DNA from: DAOTXN01 sp034435435
GTDB lineage: Bacteria; Chloroflexota; Anaerolineae; S140-20
Assembly: GCA_034435435.1 (NCBI GenBank)
Contig: DAOTXN010000173.1
Span: 1 to 50,943, forward strand
Length of the DNA stretch: 50,943 nt
Direction: 5' to 3'
Position numbers and translations under genes: made by a program. Below are positions 34,833 to 44,444 of the stretch, one piece after another (position 1 is the first letter of the stretch; every line of letters begins with the position of its first letter). A model generated the notes under the pieces. It was not told the DNA's origin. It was given only the letters and a program-made list of their open reading frames with translations, and did not search any database.

Positions 34833-35690
34833 ATGCCGACTGTATCAGAAGCGCTGACCCAGGCCGCCGCACGAGACCCCGAGTTAGCCTCTTTTTACGA
34901 ATTTCAGGGCAGACTGTGCGAGTTACAAGAAAAAGCCAAGCAAGGCATCAGCGCCACGCTGGAAATGGTCGATCGAGAGGCTTTGCAGAGCCGTCTGCTT
35001 CACGGACTGCCGCTACTGGCTTTTGCCCAACTGCCCCTCGAGGCAGAATACTTTGCCGGGCTGGGCACGGCAATAGCCCAGGCTTTGATGAGCTATTACC
35101 CTGGCCCTTCGGACAGAGCCCCTCGGGCTGAGCCTCGGGACGAAGCCTCAGGCCGAAGCCTAGAAGGACAAACGCTACCTGCCACGAGCGTCGAATGGGT
35201 CGCGCTGGCCGAGAGACGCTTCGCCGAAAACCGGGCTGGACAGGCGGATGAGTCGCCCACCCTTAGATTGGCCGAGACGGCCGCGGACTTGGCGCTGCGG
35301 CCCTATCTGGCGTGGGCAGCGGAGCAGATCATGCCGCATCTGGACCAGGAGGCGTGGAAGCGAGAATACTGCCCGGTGTGCGGCGGCGCGCCAGATTTTG
35401 CGCTGCTCGAAGAGGAAAGTGGGGCGCGCCGGCTGGTATGCTCACGCTGCAACAGCCAGTGGCGCTACCGGCGGATAGGGTGCCCGTTCTGCGACACGCA
35501 GGATTTTAGCCAGATCGTCTATTATCCCAGCGAGGACGAGGTGTATCGCCTCTACGTGTGCCGGACCTGCCAGCGTTACCTCAAGACGCTGGACCTGCGC
35601 AAAACAGGCGCACGCCCTGTGTTGGTGGACGTGGAACGCATCACCACAGTGGCGTTGGACGCAGCAGCGCGGGAAGAGGGGTACCGCTGA
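34833..35690 (+). CDS. fdhE: Formate dehydrogenase accessory protein FdhE
   Basis: 285 aa from ATG34833 (AGGAGC 8 nt upstream). The C-terminal zinc/iron-binding region has four CxxC motifs (YCPVCGGAP, VCSRCNSQW, GCPFCDTQD, VCRTCQRYL), as in E. coli FdhE, which binds the respiratory formate dehydrogenase catalytic subunit before Tat export. The N-terminal half is helical (FEFQGRLCELQEKA region). It probably serves the Tat-type enzyme encoded 3 kb upstream. Residues about 95-118 (PSDRAPRAEPRDEASGRSLE) are a low-complexity insertion of repeated GCCTCGGG-type sequence in a linker. Confidence 0.92.
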   Translation: MPTVSEALTQAAARDPELASFYEFQGRLCELQEKAKQGISATLEMVDREALQSRLLHGLPLLAFAQLPLEAEYFAGLGTAIAQALMSYYPGPSDRAPRAEPRDEASGRSLEGQTLPATSVEWVALAERRFAENRAGQADESPTLRLAETAADLALRPYLAWAAEQIMPHLDQEAWKREYCPVCGGAPDFALLEEESGARRLVCSRCNSQWRYRRIGCPFCDTQDFSQIVYYPSEDEVYRLYVCRTCQRYLKTLDLRKTGARPVLVDVERITTVALDAAAREEGYR

Positions 35691-35711
35691 TAGAGGTGAA
35701 GGAGGTTTCCT

Positions 35712-36296
35712 TTGACAGATATGATTCCCAACGTACTTGATCTGACCGGCATAAATCGAGATGCCCGCTTTGCGGATCGCCTTACGCCGGCCGGAAAGAT
35801 GATCCGCACCTGTATCCAGTGCGGCACATGCACCGCCTCCTGCCCGGCCGCGGCGGCGATGGACGTTTCCCCGCGCCAGATGTGGCACATGGTCCAATTG
35901 GGCCTCGTCGATCAAGTGCTGCACAGCAAGACCATGTGGTTGTGCAGCGTGTGTTATCAATGTCACGTCCGCTGCCCGCGCGGTATCCCCCTCACCGAAA
36001 CCATCGCCAAGCTCAAGCAACTGGCCATTCAATCAAGAGTACAAGAGTATAAGGAAAGCACGGCCTTTTATCGGACGTTTAGTGACGTGATGCGCCGCTA
36101 TGGGCGTATGCGAGAAATGGAATTCATGGCGCGTTATTTCCTATCTACCAATCCTTTCGTGGCGCTGGGCTATACAGGAATGGGGCTGGCCCTGTTTCGG
36201 CGAGGCAAGATCCGTCCCGAGCTGCCCCAACTGCGCGGTGAAGGCCGGCTGGATCGCCTGTTCAAGCGCGTGGCAGAATTGGAGACGCAACAATGA
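35712..36296 (+). CDS. hdrC: Heterodisulfide reductase subunit C
   Basis: 194 aa. The start is placed at TTG35712 because GGAGG lies 6 nt upstream; ATG35721 would leave 15 nt. Two [4Fe-4S] motifs are present: CIQCGTCTASCPAA and CSVCYQCHVRCPRG. It relays electrons from HdrA to HdrB in the cytoplasmic HdrABC complex. It opens an operon hdrC-hdrB-hdrA-mvhD-frhB-like, with 4-nt overlap to hdrB. Confidence 0.93.
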   Translation: MTDMIPNVLDLTGINRDARFADRLTPAGKMIRTCIQCGTCTASCPAAAAMDVSPRQMWHMVQLGLVDQVLHSKTMWLCSVCYQCHVRCPRGIPLTETIAKLKQLAIQSRVQEYKESTAFYRTFSDVMRRYGRMREMEFMARYFLSTNPFVALGYTGMGLALFRRGKIRPELPQLRGEGRLDRLFKRVAELETQQ

Positions 36297-37165
36297 GATA
36301 TCTGTTTTACCCCGGCTGCTCGATGGAAGGTTCGGCGTTGGAATACAAAACCTCAATGCTGGCGGTGTTGCAGGCGATAGGAGCAGAGATCAAAGAGTTG
36401 GACGACTGGACGTGTTGCGGCGCAAGTGTTGCGCCGGTGATGAGTGATTTGTTAGGCTTGGCTCTGCCTGCGCGTAACCTGGCGCTGGCCGAACAGCAAA
36501 GCCGCAGGGCCGGCAACGGAATGGAAATGCTCATAGGGTGCAGTGCATGCTATACCAACTTTCGACGCACGATCCTGTCCGCGGCTAACCCTGCGACACT
36601 GACCAAGATCAATCAGGCGCTGGAAGTTGAAAATCTGACTTTTCGGAACACCATCCAGGCACGCCACCTGCTGGACGTGCTGGCCAACGACGTTGACTCG
36701 CAGGCCATTGCCGATCACGTCAAACGGCCACTCACCGGCCTGCACGTCGCCCCCTACTACGGCTGCCAGACTGTGCGCCCCTACAGCCCCTACGACGATG
36801 GCCAGCACCCCACTTCGATGACGCACATCCTGGAAGCGTTGGGCGCACAGGTGCATCACCACTCCCACGAAGCGATCTGTTGCGGCACCGCGCTGCTTAC
36901 CACCAAGCCAGAGGTGGGATTAAAAATGGTCGGTGAAATCCTGCAAGCCGCCGGTTCGGCCGACTGCATCGCCACCGTTTGCCCCATGTGTCACATGAAC
37001 CTGGATAGTTACCAGCACAAGGCTTCTCAAGTGCTCGGCGAACCCTTGAAAGTCCCGGTGCTGTTTTTGCCCCAATTGATCGGGCTGGCCTTTGGGCTGC
37101 CGGACGACGTTTTGCTGTTCAAGCGGCACGTGGTATCGGCGGCGCCAGTATTGGCCAAAGTTTGA
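36293..37165 (+). CDS. hdrB: Heterodisulfide reductase subunit B
   Basis: 290 aa. Two CCG motifs: Cys9, CCG at 41-43 and C-x2-C at 83-86, then a second set with YGCQ, ICCGTALL and CPMCHMN. In methanogen HdrB these bind the paired non-cubane [4Fe-4S] clusters that split the CoM-S-S-CoB disulfide. In bacteria the natural disulfide or other acceptor is unknown. The full motif set suggests an active site. Confidence 0.93.
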   Translation: MRYLFYPGCSMEGSALEYKTSMLAVLQAIGAEIKELDDWTCCGASVAPVMSDLLGLALPARNLALAEQQSRRAGNGMEMLIGCSACYTNFRRTILSAANPATLTKINQALEVENLTFRNTIQARHLLDVLANDVDSQAIADHVKRPLTGLHVAPYYGCQTVRPYSPYDDGQHPTSMTHILEALGAQVHHHSHEAICCGTALLTTKPEVGLKMVGEILQAAGSADCIATVCPMCHMNLDSYQHKASQVLGEPLKVPVLFLPQLIGLAFGLPDDVLLFKRHVVSAAPVLAKV

Positions 37166-37187
37166 CGTTTATCGGGAGGTGAAATTT

Positions 37188-39137
37188 ATGGATCAACCCA
37201 GAATAGGCGTTTACGTTTGCGAATGTGGTATCAACATCGCGGCCACCGTCAACGTAGCCGAGGTGGTCGAGTTTGCGCAACGTTTACCCCATGTGGCGGT
37301 TGCCCGCCAACACAAGTACACCTGCTCGCAACCCGGTCAGGCGCTCATCAAGGAGGACATTCAAAACCTGGGCATCAATCGCGTGGTGGTTGCCTCTTGC
37401 ACGCCGCGCATGCACGAAAGCACCTTTCAGAATGCCGTCGCCGAAGCGGGGCTGAACCCCTATTACTTTGCGATGGCGAACATCCGCGAGCACGTTTCGT
37501 GGGTCACTAAAGATAAAGCACAGGCCACGGCCAAAGCCAAGCGGCTGGTGCGATCGGCCGTGGCGCGCGTGGCGCTACAACAAGAGTTATTCGCTCGCAG
37601 GGAACCCGTGACGCCCTCCGCGATGGTGGTGGGCGGCGGCATCGCCGGCATCCAGGCCGCATTGACCATCGCCGACGCCGGCTACCCCGTCTACCTGGTG
37701 GAGCGCGAACCCTCTATCGGTGGGCACATGGCGCAACTGGACAAGACCTTCCCCACCCTCGATTGCGGCACCTGAATTCTAGGCCCCAAGATGATGGATG
37801 CCGGTCGGCATCCCAACATCACCCTCCTGACCTACAGCGAAGTAGAAGGAGTCTCCGGTTACGTGGGCAACTTTGAGGTTCGCATCCGTAAGCGAGCGCG
37901 GTCCGTAAGAGAAGATATATGCACTGGCTGCGGCCTGTGCCAGGAAAAGTGCCCGGCCAAAGTGCTTGACACGGTATTTGAAGTCGGCATGGGCAAGCGC
38001 AAGGCGATCTATCGGCCATTCGGGCAGGCTATCCCGAACGTGCCGGTGATTGATCGAGAGAATTGCATCTATTTCCTGCGGGGCAAATGCCGGGCGTGTG
38101 AAAAGTTCTGCACCGTCGGGGCGATTGACTTTGAGCAGCAAGACGAAGTGCTGGACGTGAACGTGGGGGCCATCATCGTCGCCACCGGATATGCCATGTG
38201 GGACCCGACCGGCCTTTCACAATACTCTTTTGGCCAGTCGCCCAACATTATCACCGGCCTGCAATTCGAGCGGCTGTCGAGCGCCACCGGGCCAACCAGC
38301 GGCAAGATTCAACTGGCCGACGGGCGCGAGCCTGAGCGGGTCGCCATCCTCCACTGCGTCGGCTCGCGGGATCACAATGCGCACCCCTATTGCTCACGCT
38401 TTTGTTGCATGTACGCGCTCAAGCACGCCCACCTGGTGCGCGACAAGACCGGCGCAGAGGTGTTCGAGTTTTACATGGACATGCGCGCCTTTGGCAAAGG
38501 TTACGAAGAGTTTTACGAGCGCGTGCAGGAAGAAGGCGTGGTCATGGTGCGCGGGCGCGGCGCAGAAGTGACAGTGTTGCCCGACGGTCGGTTGCGGGTC
38601 AAGGGCGAAGACGCCAACCTGAGCCGCGTGGTATCCACTGACGTGGATATGGTGGTGCTGTGCACGGCCATCGAGGCGCAACCGGACGCCAATCATATCG
38701 GGGCGCTGTTTGGTCTGAGTCGCACGCAGGACGGCTTTTTCGCCGAGGCGCACCCCAAGCTGCGCCCGGTCGAGACGAACACCGAGGGCGTCTTTTTGGC
38801 CGGATGTGCGCAGGGGCCGCGCGACATCCCCGACGCGGTGGCTCACGCCGGCGCGGCGGCTTCAATGACTATCGCGCTGCTGGACAGAGGCGAAGTGACC
38901 ATCTCGCCGAGCACGGCCTATGTGCTGCGTGAAGCGTGCGTCGGCTGCGGCGATTGCATCCCGGTTTGCCCCTACACGGCTATTGTGCGGGTGGACGGCA
39001 AGGCCCAGATCAACTCTGCGCTCTGCAAAGGGTGCGGCACGTGCGTCGCCGCCTGTCCCGCCGGCGCTATCGAGGCGCTACATTTTACCGACGAGCAACT
39101 GGTTGCTCAGATTGATGGGGTGCTGGCATGGGCGTAG
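37188..39137 (+). CDS. hdrA: Heterodisulfide reductase subunit A, selenoprotein
   Basis: 649 aa from ATG37188 (GGGAGG upstream) with selenocysteine 196 at TGA 37773-37775. An N-terminal domain is followed by an FAD-binding domain (MVVGGGIAGIQAALTIADAGYPVYLVE) and then the cluster motif DKTFPTLDCGT-U-ILGPKMM, where homologues have Cys. Ferredoxin motifs follow (CTGCGLCQEKCP, and CRACEKFC), then C-terminal 2x[4Fe-4S] motifs (CVGCGDCIPVCP, CKGCGTCVAACP). HdrA holds the FAD that bifurcates electrons. A perfect hairpin GGATGCC-ggtc-GGCATCC (37796-37813) lies 20 nt after the TGA, the SECIS candidate. Overlaps mvhD by 10 nt. Confidence 0.95.
37773..37813 (+). promoter_or_regulatory. Sec UGA and SECIS hairpin of hdrA
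   Basis: TGA 37773-37775, then a 7-bp perfect stem with a 4-nt GGTC loop at 37796-37813. The apical GGTC resembles the loop of E. coli fdhF. Confidence 0.75.
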
Positions 39138-39556
39138 AAAACGGAGAATTTGAACCGAGAATCGTTGCCTTTATGTGCAACTGGTGCACGTATGCAGGGG
39201 CCGACAACGCCGGGGTAGCCCGGCTAGAGTCGCCCGCCAATATCCTGCCCATCCGGGTGATGTGCTCCGGGCGTATCTCGCCCGAGATGGTTTTGCGCGC
39301 CTTTCGCGCTGGCGCGGACGGTGTGCTGGTGATGGGCTGTCACATCGGTGATTGCCACTATAGCAGCGGCAATCACCGCACTATCAAGCGCGTGCCATTG
39401 TTGCACAATCTGTTAGGCTACGTGGGCATCAACCCGGAGCGGCTGGAGCTGCAATGGGTCTCGGCAGCCGAAGCCCCGCGCTTTGTCCAGGTGACCGAGG
39501 CATTCACTCAAAAAATACGCCAGCTCGGGCCGCTTGCGCAGGAGGTGGCCGAATGA
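39128..39556 (+). CDS. mvhD: MvhD/FlpD-type [2Fe-2S] electron-transfer subunit
   Basis: 142 aa. IVAFMCNWCTYAGADNAGVAR near the N-terminus and GVLVMGCHIGDCHYSSGN supply the Cys ligands of the MvhD [2Fe-2S] cluster. It links HdrA to an electron donor: hydrogenase in methanogens, or formate dehydrogenase in enzymes of this gene order. It overlaps hdrA by 10 nt and the next gene by 4 nt (ATGA), so translation is coupled. Confidence 0.93.
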   Translation: MGVENGEFEPRIVAFMCNWCTYAGADNAGVARLESPANILPIRVMCSGRISPEMVLRAFRAGADGVLVMGCHIGDCHYSSGNHRTIKRVPLLHNLLGYVGINPERLELQWVSAAEAPRFVQVTEAFTQKIRQLGPLAQEVAE

Positions 39557-40386
39557 TGGAACGCGAAATTATGGCAGAGATTCGGCGGGCGGTGGCCGGG
39601 CGATTGAACGAGCTGGATGGGGTGGTGGCCTTGCGCCGGTCGAGCGCGGGCGTGGCGCCCCACGTTTTCCAACCGGGCGATGATCTTGACGCACTGGAGA
39701 TCGATCCCAAATATCCGCTGATGACCCTGGTCTCCCGGCTGCACAAGCAGTTTCCGGCCATGCGCCTGGGCGTGGTGGCGCGCGGCTGCGACGAGCGCGC
39801 CCTGGTCGAGATGGCCAAGCGCAACCAGATTGACCCGGACCGCTTGTTCATCATCGGCTTTGTGTGCACGGCCGAGGAAGCTCAAGCGTGCTATTGCAGT
39901 GAACCGAGTCCCGCACATGTGCTCGGCCCGGCGCGAGAGGTCGTGCTGGGAACACCCCCCGCACCTGGTCCGGCCAACCCCATCGTGACCCGCTACGATG
40001 CCATGCCGCTGGCCGAGCGGCGGGCGTTCTGGCAGCAGCAATTCGCCAAATGCATCAAGTGTTACGGCTGCCGCAACATCTGCCCGGAGTGCTTTTGTGA
40101 AGCGTGTGCGATGGAAGATGCGGCGTGGGTTGAGCCAGGGCTGCTCGCGCCGCCCTTTCCCACTTTTCATCTGATTCGCGCCATGCACATGGCCAGCCGC
40201 TGCGTGGCCTGCCGCGAGTGCGAGCGCGTCTGCCCGGCGCACATCCCGCTCACCGTGTTATACGACTTGATGCGGCGCGACATCGGGGCGTTGCTGGACT
40301 ATGCGCCCGGCGCAGATCTGGCCGCGCCGCCGCCGCTCTCGCTCACGCTGGAGCAGGCCCCCCTGCACGCGGTTGCTGATCAATAG
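39553..40386 (+). CDS. FrhB/FdhB-like iron-sulfur protein
   Basis: 277 aa, start at ATG39553 overlapping mvhD. The N-terminal region (about 1-155) resembles the flavin-carrying FrhB/FdhB module (MRLGVVARGCDERALVEMAKRN, IIGFVCTAEEAQACYC). The C-terminal region has CIKCYGCRNICPECFCEACAM and CVACRECERVCPAHIP, two ferredoxin-type clusters. In this operon it is the likely wire between formate dehydrogenase (encoded next) and MvhD-HdrA. The donor may be NADH or ferredoxin; F420 use is not implied. A hairpin at 40400-40426 follows. Confidence 0.8.
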   Translation: MMEREIMAEIRRAVAGRLNELDGVVALRRSSAGVAPHVFQPGDDLDALEIDPKYPLMTLVSRLHKQFPAMRLGVVARGCDERALVEMAKRNQIDPDRLFIIGFVCTAEEAQACYCSEPSPAHVLGPAREVVLGTPPAPGPANPIVTRYDAMPLAERRAFWQQQFAKCIKCYGCRNICPECFCEACAMEDAAWVEPGLLAPPFPTFHLIRAMHMASRCVACRECERVCPAHIPLTVLYDLMRRDIGALLDYAPGADLAAPPPLSLTLEQAPLHAVADQ

Positions 40387-40399
40387 GACCTGAACAATG

Positions 40400-40426
40400 A
40401 AATCCTTGCACAGTGGGCAAGGATTT
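40400..40426 (+). terminator. Hairpin after the hdr operon
   Basis: AAATCCTTGC-acagtgg-GCAAGGATTT, a 10-bp perfect stem. The tail is not T-rich, so it may be an attenuator or mRNA-stabilising hairpin between the hdr genes and fdhA. Confidence 0.45.
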
Positions 40427-40512
40427 GGACAAGATTAACAAGATTCACAGGATTAAAAGTAAATCCTGTCAATCTTATCAAGCCTTTTTGGTTCCGGCTT
40501 GTCCGGTTTAGG
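40427..40512. repeat. Dispersed hairpin repeat (ACGGAT family), copy C
   Basis: GATTCACAGGATT ... AATCCTGTCAATC arms and the GGTTCCGGCTTGTCCGGTTT tail shared with copies A, B and D. Confidence 0.7.
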
Positions 40513-40522
40513 AGATGGCGTG

Positions 40523-42565
40523 ATGGAATATAAAAACACTTTGACAACGTGCATTTACTGCGGCTGCGGTTGCCAGATGTACGTGGAAACCATGGATGGG
40601 CAAATCACGGGCCTGTGGCCGGCCAAGACACACGTGATCAGCGCGGGCCGGCTGTGCATCAAAGGTTGGAACGTCACCGGCTTTGTGGGCAGCCCCGACC
40701 GGCTACGGACGCCGCTCATCCGCAAGAACGGTCAATTCGTGGAGGCCAGTTGGGATCAGGCCCTCACGCTCGTCGCTGACAAACTGGGCGCCATCAAACA
40801 AGAAAGTGGTCCGAACAGCATAGGCATACTGTGCTCCGCCAAGTGCACCAACGAAGAAAACTATTTGATGAACAAATTCGCCCGCGCGGTGATCGGCACG
40901 AACAACATTGACCACTGCGCCCGCCTCTGACACGCTCCCACCGTGGCCGGTCTGGCCGCAGCGTTTGGGAGCGGGGCGATGACCAACTCGATCCCCGAAT
41001 TTGAAACGGACACGCACTGCTTTCTCATCATGGGGTCAAACACCTCCGAAGGCCACCCGCTCATCGCCAGCCGCATTATGAAAGCTCAAGAGCGCGGCGC
41101 AAAGGTGATCGTGATTGACCCGCGCGACATCCAAATGGCCTGTCTGGCCGATCTCTATTTGCCCTTCCGCCCCGGTACAGACGTGGCGATACTCAATGGA
41201 CTGATGAACGTCATCATCAGCGAGGGATTAGAAGACCGGGCGTTCATCGCTGGGCGCACCGAGGCTTACGACGAGCTCAAGGCAGTCGTGGAAAAGTATA
41301 CGCCGGAGCGCGTGGAGGAAATCAGCGGCATTCCCGCCGGCAAGCTGCGCGAGGCCGCGCACATGTACGCCAAAAACAAGCCGGCGGCCATCATCTACGC
41401 GATGGGCATCACGCAACACACCACTGGCACCGATAACGTCAAATCCACGGCCAACCTGGCCATGCTGACAGGCAACCTGGGTATCCCCGGCGGCGGCGTG
41501 AATCCGTTGCGCGGGCAGAACAACGTGCAGGGCGCGTGTGACATGGGCGGCCTGCCCAACGTCTATCCGGGCTACCAGCCGGTGACTGCGCCGGAAACGC
41601 ACGCCAAGTTCGAACAAGCCTGGGGCAACACGTCGGATATGCAGGTCGGCCTGACGGTGACAGAGATGATTAACGCCGTCGGAGACGGCAAGCTGCGCGC
41701 CCTATACGTTATGGGCGAAAACCCCATGATGGCCGATCCCGACATCAACCACGCCCGTCACAGCCTGGAACGGGCCGAGTTTGTCGTGGCGCAAGACATC
41801 TTTTTCTCAGAAACGGCAGAACTGGCGCACGTCGTGCTGCCCGGCGCGGCGTTTGTCGAAAAAGATGGCACGTTCACTGCCACCGACCGGCGGGTGCAGC
41901 GTGTGCGAAAAGCCATCCAGCCACCCGGTAGCGCAAAAGCAGACTGGGAGATCATTGACATGTTGGCGCAAAAGATGGGCGCGAGCGGCTTTGAATTTGA
42001 CTCGGCCCAGGCTATTATGGAAGAAATCGCCAGGCTGACGCCCAGTTACGGCGGTATCCGTTACGAGCGGCTGGAAGAGCTTGGCTCGTTGCAATGGCCG
42101 TGTCCTACGCCCGATCACCCCGGCACACCCTATCTGCACAAAGGCAAGTTCTCACGCGGCCTGGGACATTTTCACGCCATCGAATTCAAGGAACCGGCCG
42201 AGTTGCCCGATGCCGAGTATCCGTTGACGCTGACGACCGGGCGACTGATGTTTCATTATCACACTGGCACCATGACGCGCCGCACCGAAAAACTGCACCA
42301 GGAGGTGCCGGAGGCTTACGTGGAGATCCATCCCGACGACGCGGCGCAGATCGGCCTGAACGGGAAGCGGCGTGTGCGCGTGAGCTCGCGGCGTGGCCAG
42401 ATCGAGCTGGACGTGCGCGTCACCCGGCGCATCAAGCCCGGCATCGTCTTTATTCCCTTCCACTTTGCCGAGGCCGCTGCCAACGCGCTGACCAACGCTG
42501 CGCTCGATCCTATCGCCAAGATACCGGAATACAAGGTCTGCGCGGTCAAAGTCGAAGCGATCTGA
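40523..42565 (+). CDS. fdhA: Cytoplasmic formate dehydrogenase catalytic subunit, selenoprotein
   Basis: 680 aa from ATG40523 (GGAG upstream) with selenocysteine 136 at TGA 40928-40930. No signal peptide. [4Fe-4S] ligands are Cys10, Cys13, Cys17 and Cys45 (TTCIYCGCGC ... GRLCIKG). The TGA context is HCARL-U-HAPTVAGLAAAFGSGAMT, as in FdhF/FdhA. The rest is the bis-MGD fold (GTDVAILNGLMN, GITQHTTGTDNVKS, GGGVNPLRGQNNVQGACDMG), of FdhF length. The SECIS candidate is GTGGCC-ggtct-GGCCGC (40943-40959) with outer CGCT/AGCG. It lies directly after hdrCBA-mvhD-frhB-like and is likely their formate-oxidising or CO2-reducing partner. Confidence 0.95.
40928..40963 (+). promoter_or_regulatory. Sec UGA and SECIS hairpin of cytoplasmic fdhA
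   Basis: TGA 40928-40930. GTGGCC (40943-40948) pairs with GGCCGC (40954-40959) around loop GGTCT; CGCT (40933-40936) pairs with AGCG (40960-40963). Confidence 0.75.
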
Positions 42566-42576
42566 TAGCTCTGGTC

Positions 42577-42615
42577 AAAGACCTGGCGGGATTCAACGAC
42601 CTGCCGGGTCTTTTT
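42577..42615 (+). terminator. Terminator of the cytoplasmic fdhA gene
   Basis: AAAGACCTGGCGGG pairs with CCTGCCGGGTCTTT (two G-T wobbles), followed by TTTTT. It may also serve the convergent kinase gene. Confidence 0.75.
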
Positions 42616-42631
42616 GGTTGTAGGGATGTGA

Positions 42632-44185
42632 CTAGGTCGGCACGTTGACCGTGACCTTGGCGCCCACACCAGGTTGCGACTCTACCGCCAGCGTCCCCTG
42701 CAGCAAGCGCACCCGTTCCTGCATGCCCACCAGACCCAACTTGCCCGTGGCGGCCAGGTCGCCCGTGAGAGCTGGGGGGATAAAACCCACGCCGTTGTCC
42801 TGGATGGTCATTTGCACGGCGTTGTCGGTAAACTCGACAGTGACGGCGGCCTGGGTAGCCTGGGCGTGCTTGCGCACATTGCTCAACGCTTCCTGGGTGA
42901 TGCGAAACAGCGTCAACTCGACTTCGGGCGAAAAACGCCGTTTTTCCCCCACGACTTGAAGCTGCGTCTGGATGCCGTCCCGCTCGGTCATCGTGGTCGT
43001 CAAGCTCTCCAGCGCCGGCAGCAGGCCCAGGTCATCCAAGATGGAGGGCCGCAAATCCCGGCTAAAGCGGCGCATGCCCTCGATCACCCGGTCCGTCTGG
43101 TCCCGCAGCTCCTCAATACGCCGAAGCGCCGACTGAGGAATTTCTTGTTCTCCGCCTGCATTTGAGCTGGCCAGGGTATCCAGGTGGCGCGAAAGCGCAA
43201 TCATGGCCTGGATCGTATCGTCGTGCAGCTCGCGGGCGATGCGTTTGCGCTCTTCTTCCTGAGCGCGGGTGATGTTTTGCACGTAAAAGCGTAGGCTTTC
43301 GTACAAGCGGGCGTTTTCGATGGCTACACCGATCTCGTTGCCGATGGCGGTCAATAGATCGAGTTCTTCGGGCAAAAAGGTGTGCAGACAGCGTGTGCCG
43401 ATGGTGAGCACACCTTGCACCTCCCCTTTGGACTTGAGAGGCACGGCCGCCAGTGCATGCAGCCCTTCCTGCTGCACGGCGATGCGGGTCATCCGTGGGT
43501 CTTGAGAGGCATCGGCAACCACGATGAGTTCCCCGCTTTGAGCCACCTGCCCCGAAAATCCCTCACCCAGCTGCAAGCGGTCCAATCCGGCGGCCGAAGT
43601 CTCCGAAACGCCCCGGTAGGTGTTCAGCACCAGCTCCTGGCTCTGCCGGTCCAGCAAGAATATCAGGCCGGCTTGCAAGCCGGTGACTTGGAGAACTTTA
43701 TCCAGCGCGCTGCTCAGCACCTGCCGCAACTCTAAGGATTCGGTCAGAATTGAAGCGACCGCGTTGATGGCGCGCAACCGTAGCACGGCTTTTTGGCGCA
43801 GGTCTTTTTCCTTTTCCTGAGTTTCAATCATCCACACCACAAAATAACCGACCAGAGCGACGGCCGCGGTCTCTACCAGCGCGTCCCCCGGCTCCAAAGA
43901 GACCAGAAACACGCGCGGCAGCATGATCAGAACGGCGAGGGCCAGGGTGATCAACCCGCCGGTCTGCCGGAAAGCAAAAGTGGCGCTGGCAATCGGCAGC
44001 AAAAAAACAATCCGCTCTACCGTGTGGCGTTCCAGAATATAAGAGGTCAAGGGCAGAGGCCGGAGCTGGGGTGAGAGATAGTGCAAGAACGTAAGAAAAA
44101 CGAGCAGAGCGGCCAGAATCCAAAAGTCGCGCTGGCCTACAATCTGTTTGAAGCGCTTTGTCCGAGAGAACGGCGTTGATTCCAT
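42632..44185 (-). CDS. NarX-type histidine kinase with membrane and GAF sensor
   Basis: 517 aa from ATG44185 (GGAG 6 nt upstream). Four or so N-terminal transmembrane helices (about 20-125) form a membrane sensor; then a GAF domain (about 155-300), a HisKA_3 dimerisation domain with ITRAQEEERKRIARELHDDTIQAMIALSR (phospho-His in ELHDD) and a HATPase (ITQEALSNVRKHA, DNGVGF, GLVGMQERVRLL). This is the NarX/LiaS/DegS class, which partners NarL-type regulators; one is encoded 650 bp away on the same strand. Its own promoter (44223-44251) faces away from the small-protein genes. Confidence 0.9.
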   Translation of the reverse strand: MESTPFSRTKRFKQIVGQRDFWILAALLVFLTFLHYLSPQLRPLPLTSYILERHTVERIVFLLPIASATFAFRQTGGLITLALAVLIMLPRVFLVSLEPGDALVETAAVALVGYFVVWMIETQEKEKDLRQKAVLRLRAINAVASILTESLELRQVLSSALDKVLQVTGLQAGLIFLLDRQSQELVLNTYRGVSETSAAGLDRLQLGEGFSGQVAQSGELIVVADASQDPRMTRIAVQQEGLHALAAVPLKSKGEVQGVLTIGTRCLHTFLPEELDLLTAIGNEIGVAIENARLYESLRFYVQNITRAQEEERKRIARELHDDTIQAMIALSRHLDTLASSNAGGEQEIPQSALRRIEELRDQTDRVIEGMRRFSRDLRPSILDDLGLLPALESLTTTMTERDGIQTQLQVVGEKRRFSPEVELTLFRITQEALSNVRKHAQATQAAVTVEFTDNAVQMTIQDNGVGFIPPALTGDLAATGKLGLVGMQERVRLLQGTLAVESQPGVGAKVTVNVPT

Positions 44186-44222
44186 TAAGGCTCCGTAAAT
44201 CTACAAGTGGTGCGACTCTGGG

Positions 44223-44251
44223 ATTATACTTTGTCTGCGGAGAAAGGCCAA
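44223..44251 (-). promoter_or_regulatory. Promoter of the NarX-type kinase gene
   Basis: On the minus strand: TTGGCC (44251-44246), a 17-nt spacer and TATAAT (44228-44223). Confidence 0.6.
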
Positions 44252-44330
44252 GCGCGCCGTGCGGTACGCAGAAATGCGTAGCACAGAACGGTGAGGCTAA
44301 GTGAATCTACCAGGACCAATGCGGTAGCAA

Positions 44331-44397
44331 TACGCCTGTCCTGCAGCTCAGGATCAACATTTCCCCCGATGACTCCAACCAAGGAGCATGGTATGCT
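44331..44397 (+). promoter_or_regulatory. Shared promoter module, copy a
   Basis: TACGCCTGTCCTGCAGCTCA box, then GGATCAACATTTCCCCCG, then the -35-like ATGACT (44369-44374), 17-nt spacer and TATGCT (44392-44397). Matches copies b (45627-45694) and c (46931-46998). Drives the first small membrane protein gene. Confidence 0.7.
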
Positions 44398-44444
44398 ATA
44401 GCCAGAATAAAGAACCAGGAATCACAACACAAGGAGGTGTCACA

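Noticed and set aside
44369..44397. The shared promoter module as a NarL heptamer site (TACYNMT)
   Set aside because: TACGCCT fits the consensus poorly at the fourth position; the binding protein is left as an inference from position only.
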